The position numbers were made by a program, and so were the translations under genes. The notes below the pieces were generated by a model, which was not told the DNA's origin, made no database searches, and saw nothing but the letters and a program-made list of their open reading frames with translations. DNA of 64,000 bases from Leptospiraceae bacterium (GTDB taxonomy: Bacteria; Spirochaetota; Leptospiria; Leptospirales; Leptospiraceae). Position 1 is the first letter of the stretch. Each line of letters starts with the position of its first letter. Shown piece after piece: positions 37,864-45,400 of this stretch. Location of the stretch: NCBI GenBank assembly GCA_016708435.1, contig JADJFV010000004.1:248001-312000 (forward strand), read 5' to 3'.

Positions 37864-38420
37864 TCAGGCTACTAATTGTTTATAATTCGTTTTCTTGATT
37901 GCATCAGGAAATATATTATCTATTGAAAGCTCTCGATCTTCCGATGCATTTAGCCACGCATTCGTTCTTTCAGTTACTAAAAGACCTTCATAGCCTTTCA
38001 ATTTAACATTTTTAAAGTTCTTACGAATCCATTTAAAAAAATCATCCGCCATTTTAGAAAGAGTTCATTTTTAGGAGCATTGCCATTTCCTATTGTAGCT
38101 TTTGTGTAATAAACTCTTCCTCTCATTTTGATTGGTATTATTATAATATCCTGGCTGAGAAAATTCTATTACGGGAGAATCCAATATATCAATTGTAAAA
38201 TATTTTGAGTATCTATATATCTTTTTTATTTGATCTGCTACACTCGGTAACGAGATAAATTTTCCGGGAGTTGAATTTTATCTAATAAAGATTTTAGCGG
38301 TTCAATGCTAACTGTTTTTGTATAATTCGGGATAATGATCATTCCATTCTTTCGAATATATTCATCAACTTCTAGAATATCTTCTTTCATTAAATAAAAA
38401 TTAATTTGTCTGCCCATCAT
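37864..38420 (-). pseudogene. Hypothetical protein downstream of a toxin-like gene, frameshifted
   Basis: About 190 residues when stitched. It starts MMGRQINFYLMKEDI (ATG 38420 with an AGGAGGG-like ribosome site at about 38427-38434). It passes through SPVIEFSQPGYY, GRVYYTKATIGNGNAPKN and MADDFFKWIRKNFKN, and ends TNYKQLVA. Clean pieces are 38238-38420 and 37864-38052. I do not know the family. Its start overlaps the upstream gene's end by 20 nt, the geometry of toxin-immunity or toxin-antitoxin pairs, and the upstream protein resembles stand-alone toxin-like domains. A role as its partner is inferred. Confidence 0.5.
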
Positions 38421-38747
38421 TTTCGGTTCCCTCCTCTGCATTGTAAGCATGAAACTCAATTCGAATATCTTTGTATTTTTCAATTTCCTCTATTACATCT
38501 CTTTCGCGCTTCACAGGCAAGCCTTTTTTTGTTTGTATTCCAATTTGGTGAAACTCAACGGGAATTTCTGTGTCTTGATCTAAACCAACGACATCAATAT
38601 ATCGTCCTTGACCTGTTATCAATCGGATAAACTTTTCAAAGCCTCCAATGAATCCTCTTCTCTACATCAGCAAAACTTCTTTGACTTTTTCCTGATGTTT
38701 CTCTCCACCTTTTCGTCCATACGGATTGGGAACTTTTTCTCAGACAT
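38401..38747 (-). pseudogene. Small protein resembling a polymorphic-toxin-type domain, frameshifted
   Basis: Stitched length is about 115 residues: MSEKK, then VPNPYGRKGGEKHQEKVKEV, ADVEKRGFIGGFEKFIRLI, TGQGRYIDVVGLDQDTEIPV, EFHQIGIQTKKGLPVKRERD and IEFHAYN. The NP-x-G-R-K-G start and the RYxDVVGLD..VEFHQ...PVKRE core remind me of domains found at the ends of polymorphic toxins and as free-standing proteins, possibly nuclease-like, but I cannot name the family. Two single-base deletions, including one in an A run after MSEKK, break it. It overlaps the HTH fragment upstream by 8 nt and the partner gene downstream. Confidence 0.5.
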
Positions 38748-38950
38748 CCATTTCCTCAATCGTTCGAATAGAATGAATCAAAATATCTTTTTCTAATTTA
38801 GTAATCCCCAAATCATACTGAACTTGCAGACTAATCCAGTAAGCCTCATCTACACCAAAGAATTTTCCAAGAGCAATAGACACAAGCGGAGAAATCGGTC
38901 TATCTCCTTTGATAATTTTACTAAGAAGCGACGGATCAATAAAAATTATC
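38740..38950 (-). pseudogene. XRE/HigA-type antitoxin fragment
   Basis: The C-terminal part of a HigA-like helix-turn-helix protein reads DPSLLSKIIKGDRPISP, then VSIALGKFFGVDEAYWISLQ and YDLGITKLEKDI, and ends EEMDV at 38740. The recognition helix region and the typical EAYW-LQ-YDL ending are clear. The first helices are missing because the frame runs into a stop just upstream of about 38955, where an unrelated cysteine-rich fragment begins. It is either a deletion junction or another frameshift. No HigB toxin gene is visible next to it. Confidence 0.5.
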
Positions 38951-39181
38951 TTTGCTTAAATATATCATTTCGTAATTAGCGAATTGACAAAACCCTACAA
39001 TATTTCTTTGCAAACATTTCGAATTTATTGTGAACAATCCACTCTCGCGCTTACACTTTTCTTCTAAATAAACTTTATTATATTTATTTGCTTCATATTG
39101 GACACAAGTATGAATAAAATAGCAGTTATGAAATTCTGTGGGATTGTTTTTAATATATTTACTTTTTTCCATCGAAACCAT
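38936..39181 (-). pseudogene. C-terminal fragment of a cysteine-bearing protein
   Basis: 81-residue frame (from ATG 39181) ending KDNFY. It continues upstream in frame as GIPQPIRSKSNWEDQIDSLD, so the ATG is not the true start. The pattern CKRESGLFTINSKC followed by VGFCQF and YLSKDNF recalls a short cysteine repeat I associate with spirochaetal lipoproteins (C..G.F...C....VG.C). It lies between the HTH fragment and the frameshifted lipoprotein. It may be the tail of that lipoprotein or of a second one. Confidence 0.3.
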
Positions 39182-39239
39182 TGGTATGCTTTCAATAAAC
39201 TTTGTATCTAAAGAGTCAATTTGATCTTCCCAATTACTC

Positions 39240-39870
39240 TTCGACCGAATAGGTTGTGGTATTCCGCAATATCATCGGTTAATGGATCGAAACCGATAAA
39301 TCCAGCAAGAAGATCGACAAATTCATGAGATTAAACCCAATGCGGATACCATAATATATCCTCAATGATAGTTCAATTGGTAAATAACAATAAGACTCTT
39401 GGTTCATTTATAAGGTATAATTCCTGGGTGGAGTGCTTTTCATTCCAGTTGCACCCATCATAGCAAACCTAACTTGTTTTCTTTTACTCCTAATATTTTC
39501 AGGTTTAATTGGTTCATGATAATACTCTGAATAAGCTAAAAGAAATTGAATATCTCCATAATAACCGACTACCTTTTCATCTTTGGTTCGAATTCTAAGT
39601 GGAATTTTAGCACCCGGTGCATATTCCGATATGCCCATATCTCATTCCATAGCCAATGCCATCACTATCTTTCCAGCCAACTAATACTAAATAATCCATA
39701 AACATCCTTCTCAACCCCAATGTTAACAATATCCGTTAAATCATTCCCTCGATTGACTACATACCGTTTGGCGCTTGCACAGCATAGAATTTGCGAAATG
39801 AGAAATATGGCGATTAGCCTTAAGATTTTTTTTTGTTGAATTGTATTTTACTTCTAAAATTTTCCCGCAT
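39240..39870 (-). pseudogene. Lipoprotein gene with several frameshifts
   Basis: Starts at ATG 39870 (MRENFRSKIQF), with a hydrophobic signal LRLIAIFLISQILCC and a lipobox cysteine. Stitched frames then read KRYVVNRGNDLTDIVNIGVE, WKDSDGIGYGMRYG, ISEYAPGAKIPLRIRTKDEK, YHEPIKPENIRSKRK, IYYGIRIGFN and EFVDLLAGFIGFDPLTDDIA. The NRGxDLxDI, GxRxGHxG and RxGFNxxEFxD elements fit a family of spirochaetal lipoproteins I recall only loosely. At least four single-base shifts are needed. The only long clean frame is 39408-39638. The function is unknown. Confidence 0.5.
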
Positions 39871-40008
39871 ACTTTTATTCTTATTCGTTATTAGAAATAA
39901 GTTATCATAGAAATAAAAATTCGTCTATAGGTAACGTCCGCTATTAGGGAAATTGCCTATGAAATTAAAGATGAATAATAGGAAGAGTATAGATTCCGAA
40001 TAAGTTTT

Positions 40009-40227
40009 TCAGACTGCCACCTTAAAAGCTACATCTAGAATGTCTTTCACTTGCAAAGAATGAACATCTAAGTGTTTGCTCGCATATTCAATTTCGATTC
40101 CGATCACACTTCCATTTTCATCTAAATCCAAAACCATGTCCTTAGAAATCTCTTTTGTGTTTTGGCTGTGCCAACTTTAAATTCAATGTATAGTGTATCT
40201 GTTTTGCTTATAGTATTCTAGTTTCAT
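40009..40227 (-). pseudogene. DUF2283 family small protein, frameshifted
   Basis: About 73 residues from ATG 40227 (AAGGAAAA ribosome site) to TGA at 40009. The stitched reading is MKLEYY, SKTDTLYIEFKVGTA, EISKDMVLDLDENGSVIGIE, YASKHLDV. The TDTLYI and LDxDENGxxxGIEI motifs are those of DUF2283 proteins, which often sit beside DUF4258 or other toxin-like genes. One or two single-base shifts break the first 30 codons. No clear partner gene is readable upstream (40228-40419). Confidence 0.6.
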
Positions 40228-40449
40228 AGTTTTCCTTTTTCCCATCTAATTCCGAAATCTGCATCAGTCCTATTTCTTTTATACCATTCGTGTTATGCAC
40301 TAACCAGGGGCTAATCTCGTTAAACTCCAATTTCTATATTACATCTTTTTCTCGTTAAACAAGCAAGTGTTTTTTTTAAGTTATTTTCTTCCGTTTACCT
40401 TCCTTCGTATCAAAGATACTGGACTACTGCATGTTTAGTGGACACAGAT

Positions 40450-41280
40450 TTAGGCAATCCGCTTCTCATATTGTATTCTAAAACTGACTGGGCTTGTAAA
40501 GCCTAAAGTTGAATGAAATCTTTTTCGATTGTAAAAAACTTCAATGTATCTAAATAAATCTGTTTTCGCTTCCTGTTTAGTTTCATATTTCATATGATTT
40601 ACTTTTTCTACTTTTAGAGTCTTGAAGAAACTTTCGGCTACTGCATTATCCCAGCAGTCTCCCTTTCGACTCATACTTTGACGCATTTTATTTTTTTCTA
40701 ATAAACTTCTAAATTCATTACTTGTATATTGCACTCCTCTATCTGAATGGAAAATGCAATCCTTTTCAGGTTTACGAGTGTTAACCGCATTTTCAAATGC
40801 CTTAATAAGAAGAGGTGTTTCCATATTATCATCAAAATGCCAACCGATTATTTCTCGATTAAAAAGATCAATGATAACACATAAATACATCCAAGTATTG
40901 CCTACGAATATGTAGGTAATATCGGATATCCACACTCGGTTTGGTTTATTAATATAAAAATTCCTCTCTAGAAGGTTAGGCGAAATCCTATTAGTATGAT
41001 TCGAATCTGTTGTTGATGGTTTAAATCCAGCCTTTATTTTACTGCTTATTTTCGCGATCTTCATAAGCCTGGATACTACGCGAACATCACACTTTATTCC
41101 GATCTCGTATAGACCTTCTTGAATCCTTTCTGCTCCGTAAGTTCCATCAGATTCAGTATGAATTTCTAAGATCCAGGAAATTAAAAAACGATGATACTGT
41201 TTTCTCTTACTCTCTTTCCTATTTAACCAACTGTAAAAACCGCTTCGTGAGACTTCTAACGCTTTACACATTTTTGTCAC
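40450..41280 (-). CDS. IS3 transposase OrfB (DDE integrase core)
   Basis: 276 residues from a GTG, but normally expressed as the C-terminal part of an OrfAB fusion. The DDE triad is in RVWISDITYI (Asp), IFHSDRGVQYTS (Asp) and DNAVAESFFKTLK (Glu). An HTH_21-type region (YGAERIQEGLYEIGIKC) precedes the core. The -1 frame stays open upstream of 41280 to the slippery site in orfA, reading KRPATKINKFSFIKENEK. It catalyses cut-and-copy transposition of the element. Confidence 0.93.
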   Translation of the reverse strand: MTKMCKALEVSRSGFYSWLNRKESKRKQYHRFLISWILEIHTESDGTYGAERIQEGLYEIGIKCDVRVVSRLMKIAKISSKIKAGFKPSTTDSNHTNRISPNLLERNFYINKPNRVWISDITYIFVGNTWMYLCVIIDLFNREIIGWHFDDNMETPLLIKAFENAVNTRKPEKDCIFHSDRGVQYTSNEFRSLLEKNKMRQSMSRKGDCWDNAVAESFFKTLKVEKVNHMKYETKQEAKTDLFRYIEVFYNRKRFHSTLGFTSPVSFRIQYEKRIA

Positions 41281-41321
41281 ATCAAAAACTTTTTCATTTT
41301 CTTTTATGAAAGAAAACTTAT

Positions 41322-41612
41322 TTATTTTTGTTGCGGGTCTCTTACAAAAATGCCTATTGACTTTTTTAAAATCGATACCTCGTCTTCAAGTTTTTGAATG
41401 AGTTTATCCTTCTCTTTCAATTCTTTTTCATAATCTCTTTTCTTGGGTTTCTCTTTTGATTTGTCCAATGATTCGTTCATATATTTTCCAATCCAATTAT
41501 TTAAAGTTACTGCGGTTATTCCTAATTCCCGCGCTGTCTTCTTTTTATTCTTCCCATTTGCAATGTAAAGTCTTACTGACTCTAATTTAAACTCTTTTGT
41601 GTATACTCTCAT
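41322..41612 (-). CDS. IS3 transposase OrfA (helix-turn-helix)
   Basis: About 96 residues from the ATG at 41612, preceded by GGAGACCGAG. An upstream GTG at 41648 is possible but lies close to the terminal repeat. The helix-turn-helix is in KKKTARELGITAVTLNNWI, and a leucine-zipper-like coiled coil follows (about residues 60-85). The sequence ILKKS is encoded across AAAAAAG (near 41366-41372), a classic -1 slippery heptamer whose use would join OrfA to OrfB. Confidence 0.9.
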   Translation of the reverse strand: MRVYTKEFKLESVRLYIANGKNKKKTARELGITAVTLNNWIGKYMNESLDKSKEKPKKRDYEKELKEKDKLIQKLEDEVSILKKSIGIFVRDPQQK

Positions 41613-41675
41613 CTCGGTCTCCTTTGGGAAACCTAAAATCGTGTCCACTTTTTATGCAGTAGTCCAATACTATCA

Positions 41676-41740
41676 ACTATAGTGGTAAGTTTAGTGCCAA
41701 CAATACTGAAAAGATTTTTCTGACTATACTTACCACTATA
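41676..41740. repeat. Palindromic repeat beside the IS3 element
   Basis: actatagtggtaagt (41676-41690) pairs with acttaccactata (41728-41740). A further ctatagtt about 15 bases downstream repeats the outer part. It starts only ten bases from the end of the insertion sequence, so the IS may have targeted this hairpin. The rest of 41741-41867 shows no gene. Confidence 0.55.
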
Positions 41741-41867
41741 CCTAGGACTATAGTTAGCAGTATATTTGATGTATCCGCAATTAATCCCTAACAACTGCTT
41801 GCCCGTTCAATGGACAGGCAGGGATGCCTATCCTACCAATTAATTTCCTTAACTTGACAGCTATTTG

Positions 41868-42455
41868 TCACTCCGACTCCACTTCAATCTTCTCTAACTC
41901 TTCTTCTTCATTTAATTTCTCCGGTCCTTTTAATTCAGCGACCAAATCTTTTGTTAATTGAAAATAAGCGTTTACTTTCTTGGCTACTTTCTCGCCATAC
42001 TTCTCGGAGTATGTTTTGATGAGCGACATATTCGCAGTAGCCTCTAAAGGCAATTTATCTATAGCCTTAGATTCCCAAATCACTACACCGTTGGAACATT
42101 TCTGTAAAATTCCTTTGAGCGCAAACTCTGATTTACCGCCCATTGGAGTTTCTCGCATCTCGGCGGTTAAAATTCCTTCTATCTTAGGAAATTCTTTTAG
42201 AGAGCAAACATTCTTAAACTTCGCCGGTGCTTTATACACAATAAAAAGTGAGTGATGCGAAATCTCTTGACGCATTATATCATGTAGCATTGCGTTCTCT
42301 TCTTTCGAAATCTGGTTGTCTTTAGAAGGTAAAATTAAAATCCGTTTTGTAGTTGTCACATCCGCCGCAAGGTTCGGAGACTTTTTTACATACTGAATCG
42401 AACTACACTGAGTAAATAGGAATACGAATAGAAATCCAAAAAATAAGTTTTGCAT
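41868..42455 (-). CDS. Lipoprotein, possibly of the MXAN_6521/LA_1396 type
   Basis: About 195 residues from ATG 42455, which begins a compact signal peptide (MQNLFFGFLFVFLFTQC) with lipobox FTQC. The frame is open to 42491, but the extension would misplace the signal. The mature part contains ILILPSKDN and LHDIMRQEISHHSLFIVY, which I associate with a lipoprotein family named after Myxococcus and Leptospira genes; the name is from memory. The tail is acidic (EEEELEKIEVESE). The function is unknown. It is divergent from brnT. Confidence 0.65.
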   Translation of the reverse strand: MQNLFFGFLFVFLFTQCSSIQYVKKSPNLAADVTTTKRILILPSKDNQISKEENAMLHDIMRQEISHHSLFIVYKAPAKFKNVCSLKEFPKIEGILTAEMRETPMGGKSEFALKGILQKCSNGVVIWESKAIDKLPLEATANMSLIKTYSEKYGEKVAKKVNAYFQLTKDLVAELKGPEKLNEEEELEKIEVESE

Positions 42456-42511
42456 ATATCTACAAACTGCTAAACAAGGGAATCTTTTCAAGTAGAAAAT
42501 TTCTCTTTACA

Positions 42512-42542
42512 TTTCTGTAAATACTTTTAGTATATACAGAAA
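42512..42542. promoter_or_regulatory. Palindromic operator candidate upstream of brnT
   Basis: tttctgtaaatact (42512-42525) and agtatatacagaaa (42529-42542) are inverted with 13 of 14 matches around three bases, ending eight bases before the brnT start. BrnT-BrnA modules are known to be autoregulated by BrnA binding upstream, so this is the obvious operator. It overlaps where a -10 element should be. Confidence 0.6.
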
Positions 42543-42550
42543 GTATAGTT

Positions 42551-42835
42551 ATGGTATTTGAATACGATGAAAATAAAAACCAAGCAAACATCAAAAAGCA
42601 TGGAATCGACTTTGAAGAAGCAACCTCAGTCTTTAGCGATCCCTTCCTTAGAATATCGAAAGACGACTCACAATCCAAAGAAGAAAGATTCATTGCGCTC
42701 GGTCGATCCCAAAAAGAACAAACTCTATTTGTCGTCCACTGCTACAGAATCAAAGAAAATCAAGAAGAAATTATCAAAATCATCTCCGCTAGAGAAGTCA
42801 CCAAATTTGAAAAAAAAAGTATGGAAGAGTTATGA
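42551..42835 (+). CDS. brnT: BrnT family ribonuclease toxin
   Basis: 94 residues with the family start FEYDENKNQANIKKHGIDFEEA, a central RFIALGRS strand and the C-terminal IIKIISAREVTKFE (catalytic Arg-Glu region). BrnT is an RNase-like toxin inhibited by BrnA, which forms a complex and represses the operon. The downstream antitoxin gene begins inside this gene in another frame. A strong palindrome precedes the start. A good example of a type II module, and apparently intact. Confidence 0.88.
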   Translation: MVFEYDENKNQANIKKHGIDFEEATSVFSDPFLRISKDDSQSKEERFIALGRSQKEQTLFVVHCYRIKENQEEIIKIISAREVTKFEKKSMEEL

Positions 42836-43103
42836 TTTTGAAAACCTGCCTGAACTAAACCAATCTCAATTAAAGAGCTTTAAAAAGGTTTCTAATTCTC
42901 AGCATACTAAATTTAAGAATGCAATAGCAAAACATTTTGGAAGACCCAAGAAAGATCCTACTCTGAAAGAAAATATTATCTCCATTCGATTTTCAAATAT
43001 CCTTTTAGAAAAAATAAAAAAGCGAGCGCATACGGAAGGTTATTCCGCCTGGCAATCTTTCGCTAAAAAAGTCTTAACAGATTATTTGGAATCGAAGAAG
43101 TGA
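42807..43103 (+). CDS. brnA: BrnA family antitoxin
   Basis: About 98 residues from a TTG at 42807, overlapping brnT's end by 29 nt. The frame is open back to 42558, but that part only shadows brnT. The sequence begins KKKVWKSYDFENLPELN and carries a ribbon-helix-helix-like C-terminus (ENIISIRFSNILLEKIKKRA, then GYSAWQSFAKKVLTDYL). This is the BrnA layout: an N-terminal toxin-binding part and a C-terminal DNA-binding part. The TTG start is the only plausible one that keeps the conserved beginning. Confidence 0.82.
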   Translation: MKKKVWKSYDFENLPELNQSQLKSFKKVSNSQHTKFKNAIAKHFGRPKKDPTLKENIISIRFSNILLEKIKKRAHTEGYSAWQSFAKKVLTDYLESKK

Positions 43104-43126
43104 TTGGATATTAATATAAAAATGGA

Positions 43127-43155
43127 TTGACTCATTAGAATAAAATGAATAGGAT
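43127..43155 (+). promoter_or_regulatory. Candidate promoter of the VapB-like operon
   Basis: TTGACT (43127-43132), a 17-nt spacer, and TAGGAT (43150-43155), followed by an AGGAGG ribosome site at 43169-43174 and ATG at 43183. The spacing is ideal and the -35 is close to consensus; the -10 matches 4 of 6. Confidence 0.45.
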
Positions 43156-43182
43156 AAAAATCTGATTTAGGAGGAATAAAAA

Positions 43183-43407
43183 ATGACAATAGCCGAGCAT
43201 GTTTATAAAATTAGTCAAGAATTACCTCCCAATATGTTATTAGAATTATTAGATTTTGCTGAGTTTTTAGAACAGAAAAAAAATAAGCATTCAACAGAGC
43301 AAATTAATATCGTCAGAAAAATCCGAGAGCGATTTGCTAATTTAAACTTTGATGATGTAGTCCTGCCACAAAGAAATGTAGTAAGAAATCCAATCAACTT
43401 TAATTAG
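43183..43407 (+). CDS. DUF2281 / VapB-like antitoxin
   Basis: 74 residues with the DUF2281 pattern IxxhVxxISxxLPPxxLxELLDFxEFL at the N-terminus and a flexible C-terminus ending RNPINFN. Such proteins are antitoxins of PIN-domain (VapC) toxins. It has a strong AGGAGG ribosome site. The toxin gene that should follow is present only as a truncated remnant at 43410-43607, so this antitoxin may be an orphan. Confidence 0.75.
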   Translation: MTIAEHVYKISQELPPNMLLELLDFAEFLEQKKNKHSTEQINIVRKIRERFANLNFDDVVLPQRNVVRNPINFN

Positions 43408-43409
43408 TA

Positions 43410-43607
43410 ATGAATTAAAAATTTCTATTGGATACAAATGTTATTTCTGAATTAATGCGCAATGAGCCAGAGAAAAAAGTTTTAGATTGGTTTGAGGCTA
43501 ACGCAAATAATTTATTTTTAGTAACCCGTAATGAAAAAGATTTTTTGTGGATTGATAATTTATCTATTGTAAATCCATGGGATTTTGATATTTCGAAAAA
43601 AAAATAG
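43410..43607 (+). pseudogene. VapC PIN-toxin remnant with internal deletion
   Basis: Frame reads KFLLDTNVISELMRNEPEK, VLDWFEANANNLFL, then directly VTRNEKDFLWIDNLSIVNPWDF. The first part is the PIN N-terminus with its catalytic Asp, and the last part is the final PIN strand and tail. About 75 residues between them are missing, with the frame preserved, so the toxin's catalytic centre is lost. The start is also spoiled: ATG at 43410 is followed by AAT TAA. This looks like genuine decay of the toxin partner of the DUF2281 gene just upstream. Confidence 0.75.
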
Positions 43608-43614
43608 AGATATT

Positions 43615-43719
43615 ATGAAAGAAAAAATCATTTTTCATTCAACAGTGAACGAAACAGTAAAAGAACACATCCAGAAACTACATCTAATTAGCCACTTGGC
43701 ACAAAAGGAAAAGGATTAA
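43615..43719 (+). CDS. Short ORF, 34 aa
   Basis: MKEKIIFHSTVNETVKEHIQ followed by a short helical, basic tail. Its stop TAA overlaps the ATG of the next gene (TAATG), a common coupling arrangement. It could be a real small protein or a scrap of a decayed gene in this toxin-antitoxin region. I recognise no family, and no strong ribosome site is visible. Confidence 0.25.
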   Translation: MKEKIIFHSTVNETVKEHIQKLHLISHLAQKEKD

Positions 43720-44249
43720 TGAAAACAAAATTGCAAATTTTTAAAGAGTCCACAATTTATGTTTTTGCATTGGGATTTTTGAGTGGAATATTTCATTCTA
43801 TTTTAAGCTTTGTTATAGGCAATGAAAGTTGGGTGGCTCCCCTTCTGAGCGGCTTAGTTTCCTTTGTCGCTACTTGTATTTTGATGGGATACCTATTCGA
43901 AAAAGAAAAGCCTCTCTGGCTAGGCTCTCTTCAATATATAGTTATTGGAATATTCGCAATTCTTTTAACCATATTGATTACTGCCATCGGCTTACCATTC
44001 GTATTAGAATTAATTGCAAACTGGGCTAGTGATTTTTTTAAGAGTCAAATTTCAAATAGCGGCTTAGCAGGATTTGTCTTAATTATTCCATTAATCCTAC
44101 TATCTTTTTTTCTTGCCTTGTTTGGTCTTATCGCATACTTAGCGTTAACCTTTTTTCTGGGCAACTGGATATTTTCTTATATTTTACAATTAGCATTTAA
44201 TAAATATATCATTCATACGCCTATAGATAAATCAAATCATATAGATTGA
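43719..44249 (+). CDS. Small integral membrane protein
   Basis: 176 residues with four to five hydrophobic helices (about residues 13-33, 42-62, 72-94, 112-138 and 140-160). There is an AAGGAAAAGG ribosome site seven to eight bases before the ATG. No motif that I recognise. It follows the toxin-antitoxin remnants and precedes about 196 bases of AT-rich DNA without a gene. Confidence 0.6.
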   Translation: MKTKLQIFKESTIYVFALGFLSGIFHSILSFVIGNESWVAPLLSGLVSFVATCILMGYLFEKEKPLWLGSLQYIVIGIFAILLTILITAIGLPFVLELIANWASDFFKSQISNSGLAGFVLIIPLILLSFFLALFGLIAYLALTFFLGNWIFSYILQLAFNKYIIHTPIDKSNHID

Positions 44250-44445
44250 ACTCAAATGCTAAGTAATTTTTAACAGTAATAAAATATATTAGTAATATCT
44301 TATACTAAAATTTTTCAAAGCCTGAGATAGATATAAATCTTTCCCTATTTAATATTTTTATTTTTGTAAAGGATAACTATTTTCGGAAATTGATTTACGA
44401 TTTCTTTGCAAATTCTTAGTGTTGTCCTAAACAGAGGAGTTTTGC

Positions 44446-45393
44446 ATGAAAATAAAACCAATCGCTACAAAAATCATTTTTATTCTAAGTTTATTTTTAC
44501 TAATAGACTGCAATAAAAAAACAGATACACAAAAACCGGACACCCAAGCCGCAGAAATTATTTCTCGGATATCAGATACAAAAAGTAAAATATTAGAATT
44601 CCAAAAAGATGGAAAACGTCTTTGTCAGAATGAAGGAGATTGTCTCTTTTTAAGTTTCTGGGATTTTGATGGAACGATTTTAAAAGGAGATTGTAGCGAA
44701 GGTCTAGTAGAAGATGGAAAGCAAATCTACAAAGGCATGGATCAGCTTGCTATCGAGGGCGGTTACTCAGAAGTATTCGCAAAAGATAAGTTTGAGGATT
44801 TTGAGCAAGAATATAAACGTTTGGATTTAGGCAAAGGACATCTCGTAGCCTATGAATTTCTAGCCCAAATTTACAAAGGGCAAGATAGAAAAAAAATGGA
44901 AGCATTTTCTGCTATTCAGTTTGAAAATGCATTTCAGAAATATTATTTTAAACAAAGTATTGAGATTTTTAATCATATGCGAACTCAAAAAGATTTCCGT
45001 GTGTTTGTGATTTCAGCAAGTCCTGATTTTTTTGTAAAGGGTGCGGCTAAAACAGTTAGTCTACCGCCTACTCAAGTTAGAGGAATTAACGTTGAAGATA
45101 AGGATGGAAAATTAACGAATAGACTCATATTTCCAATCAATTACGCACAGGGTAAAACAGAATCTGTTCAAAAGATTGTAAACGAAGTCCTCGCAGAAGG
45201 AAAATATAAAAATGTATTTGTTCTTGCTGGCTTTGGAAATAGCTATCATACAGATGGAGAATTTTTATCTTACATCGCCAAGCAAGATCTTCCGGCTGGT
45301 AAACCAATCGCTGTCATGGTAAATGGTGGAAAATCTCCAACTCAATACGATGGCTTATTTTATACTGTGAATCATGTAATGACTATAAAGTAA
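44446..45393 (+). CDS. HAD-superfamily phosphatase lipoprotein
   Basis: 315 residues with a signal peptide and lipobox LLIDC (Cys about residue 22), so lipid-anchored and exported. The HAD nucleophile motif FWDFDGTILKGD (about residues 72-83) has both Asp residues. FRVFVISASPDFFVKG gives the Ser/Thr of motif II, and VLAGFGNSYHTDGEF resembles the acidic motif IV, with Asn in place of one Asp. It is probably a phosphomonoesterase acting in the periplasm or on the cell surface. The substrate is unknown. A large inverted repeat follows the stop. Confidence 0.82.
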   Translation: MKIKPIATKIIFILSLFLLIDCNKKTDTQKPDTQAAEIISRISDTKSKILEFQKDGKRLCQNEGDCLFLSFWDFDGTILKGDCSEGLVEDGKQIYKGMDQLAIEGGYSEVFAKDKFEDFEQEYKRLDLGKGHLVAYEFLAQIYKGQDRKKMEAFSAIQFENAFQKYYFKQSIEIFNHMRTQKDFRVFVISASPDFFVKGAAKTVSLPPTQVRGINVEDKDGKLTNRLIFPINYAQGKTESVQKIVNEVLAEGKYKNVFVLAGFGNSYHTDGEFLSYIAKQDLPAGKPIAVMVNGGKSPTQYDGLFYTVNHVMTIK

Positions 45394-45400
45394 CGTTTAC

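Larger units (their letters stand above)
40420..41666 (-). mobile_element. Complete IS3-family insertion sequence, 1247 bp
   Basis: Terminal inverted repeats begin tggactactgcat at both ends (40420 inward and 41666 inward), with a second matching block agtggacac. The element ends TG...CA as IS3 elements do. It is flanked by the 4-bp direct repeat ATAC (40416-40419 and 41667-41670), a target duplication typical of recent insertion. Inside are orfA and orfB in the usual -1 frameshift arrangement. Both frames are intact, so it may be active. It inserted next to a palindrome at 41676-41740. Confidence 0.92.

Noticed and set aside
40228..40419. A possible partner gene (DUF4258- or BrnT-like) upstream of the DUF2283 gene
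   Set aside because: Only scraps such as EWYKRNRTDADFG can be read in one frame; not enough for a family call.
42558..42806. Long plus-strand frame running through brnT into brnA, suggesting one 181-residue protein
   Set aside because: The first 83 codons are a lysine/serine-rich shadow of brnT in another frame; only the part from TTG 42807 is BrnA-like.
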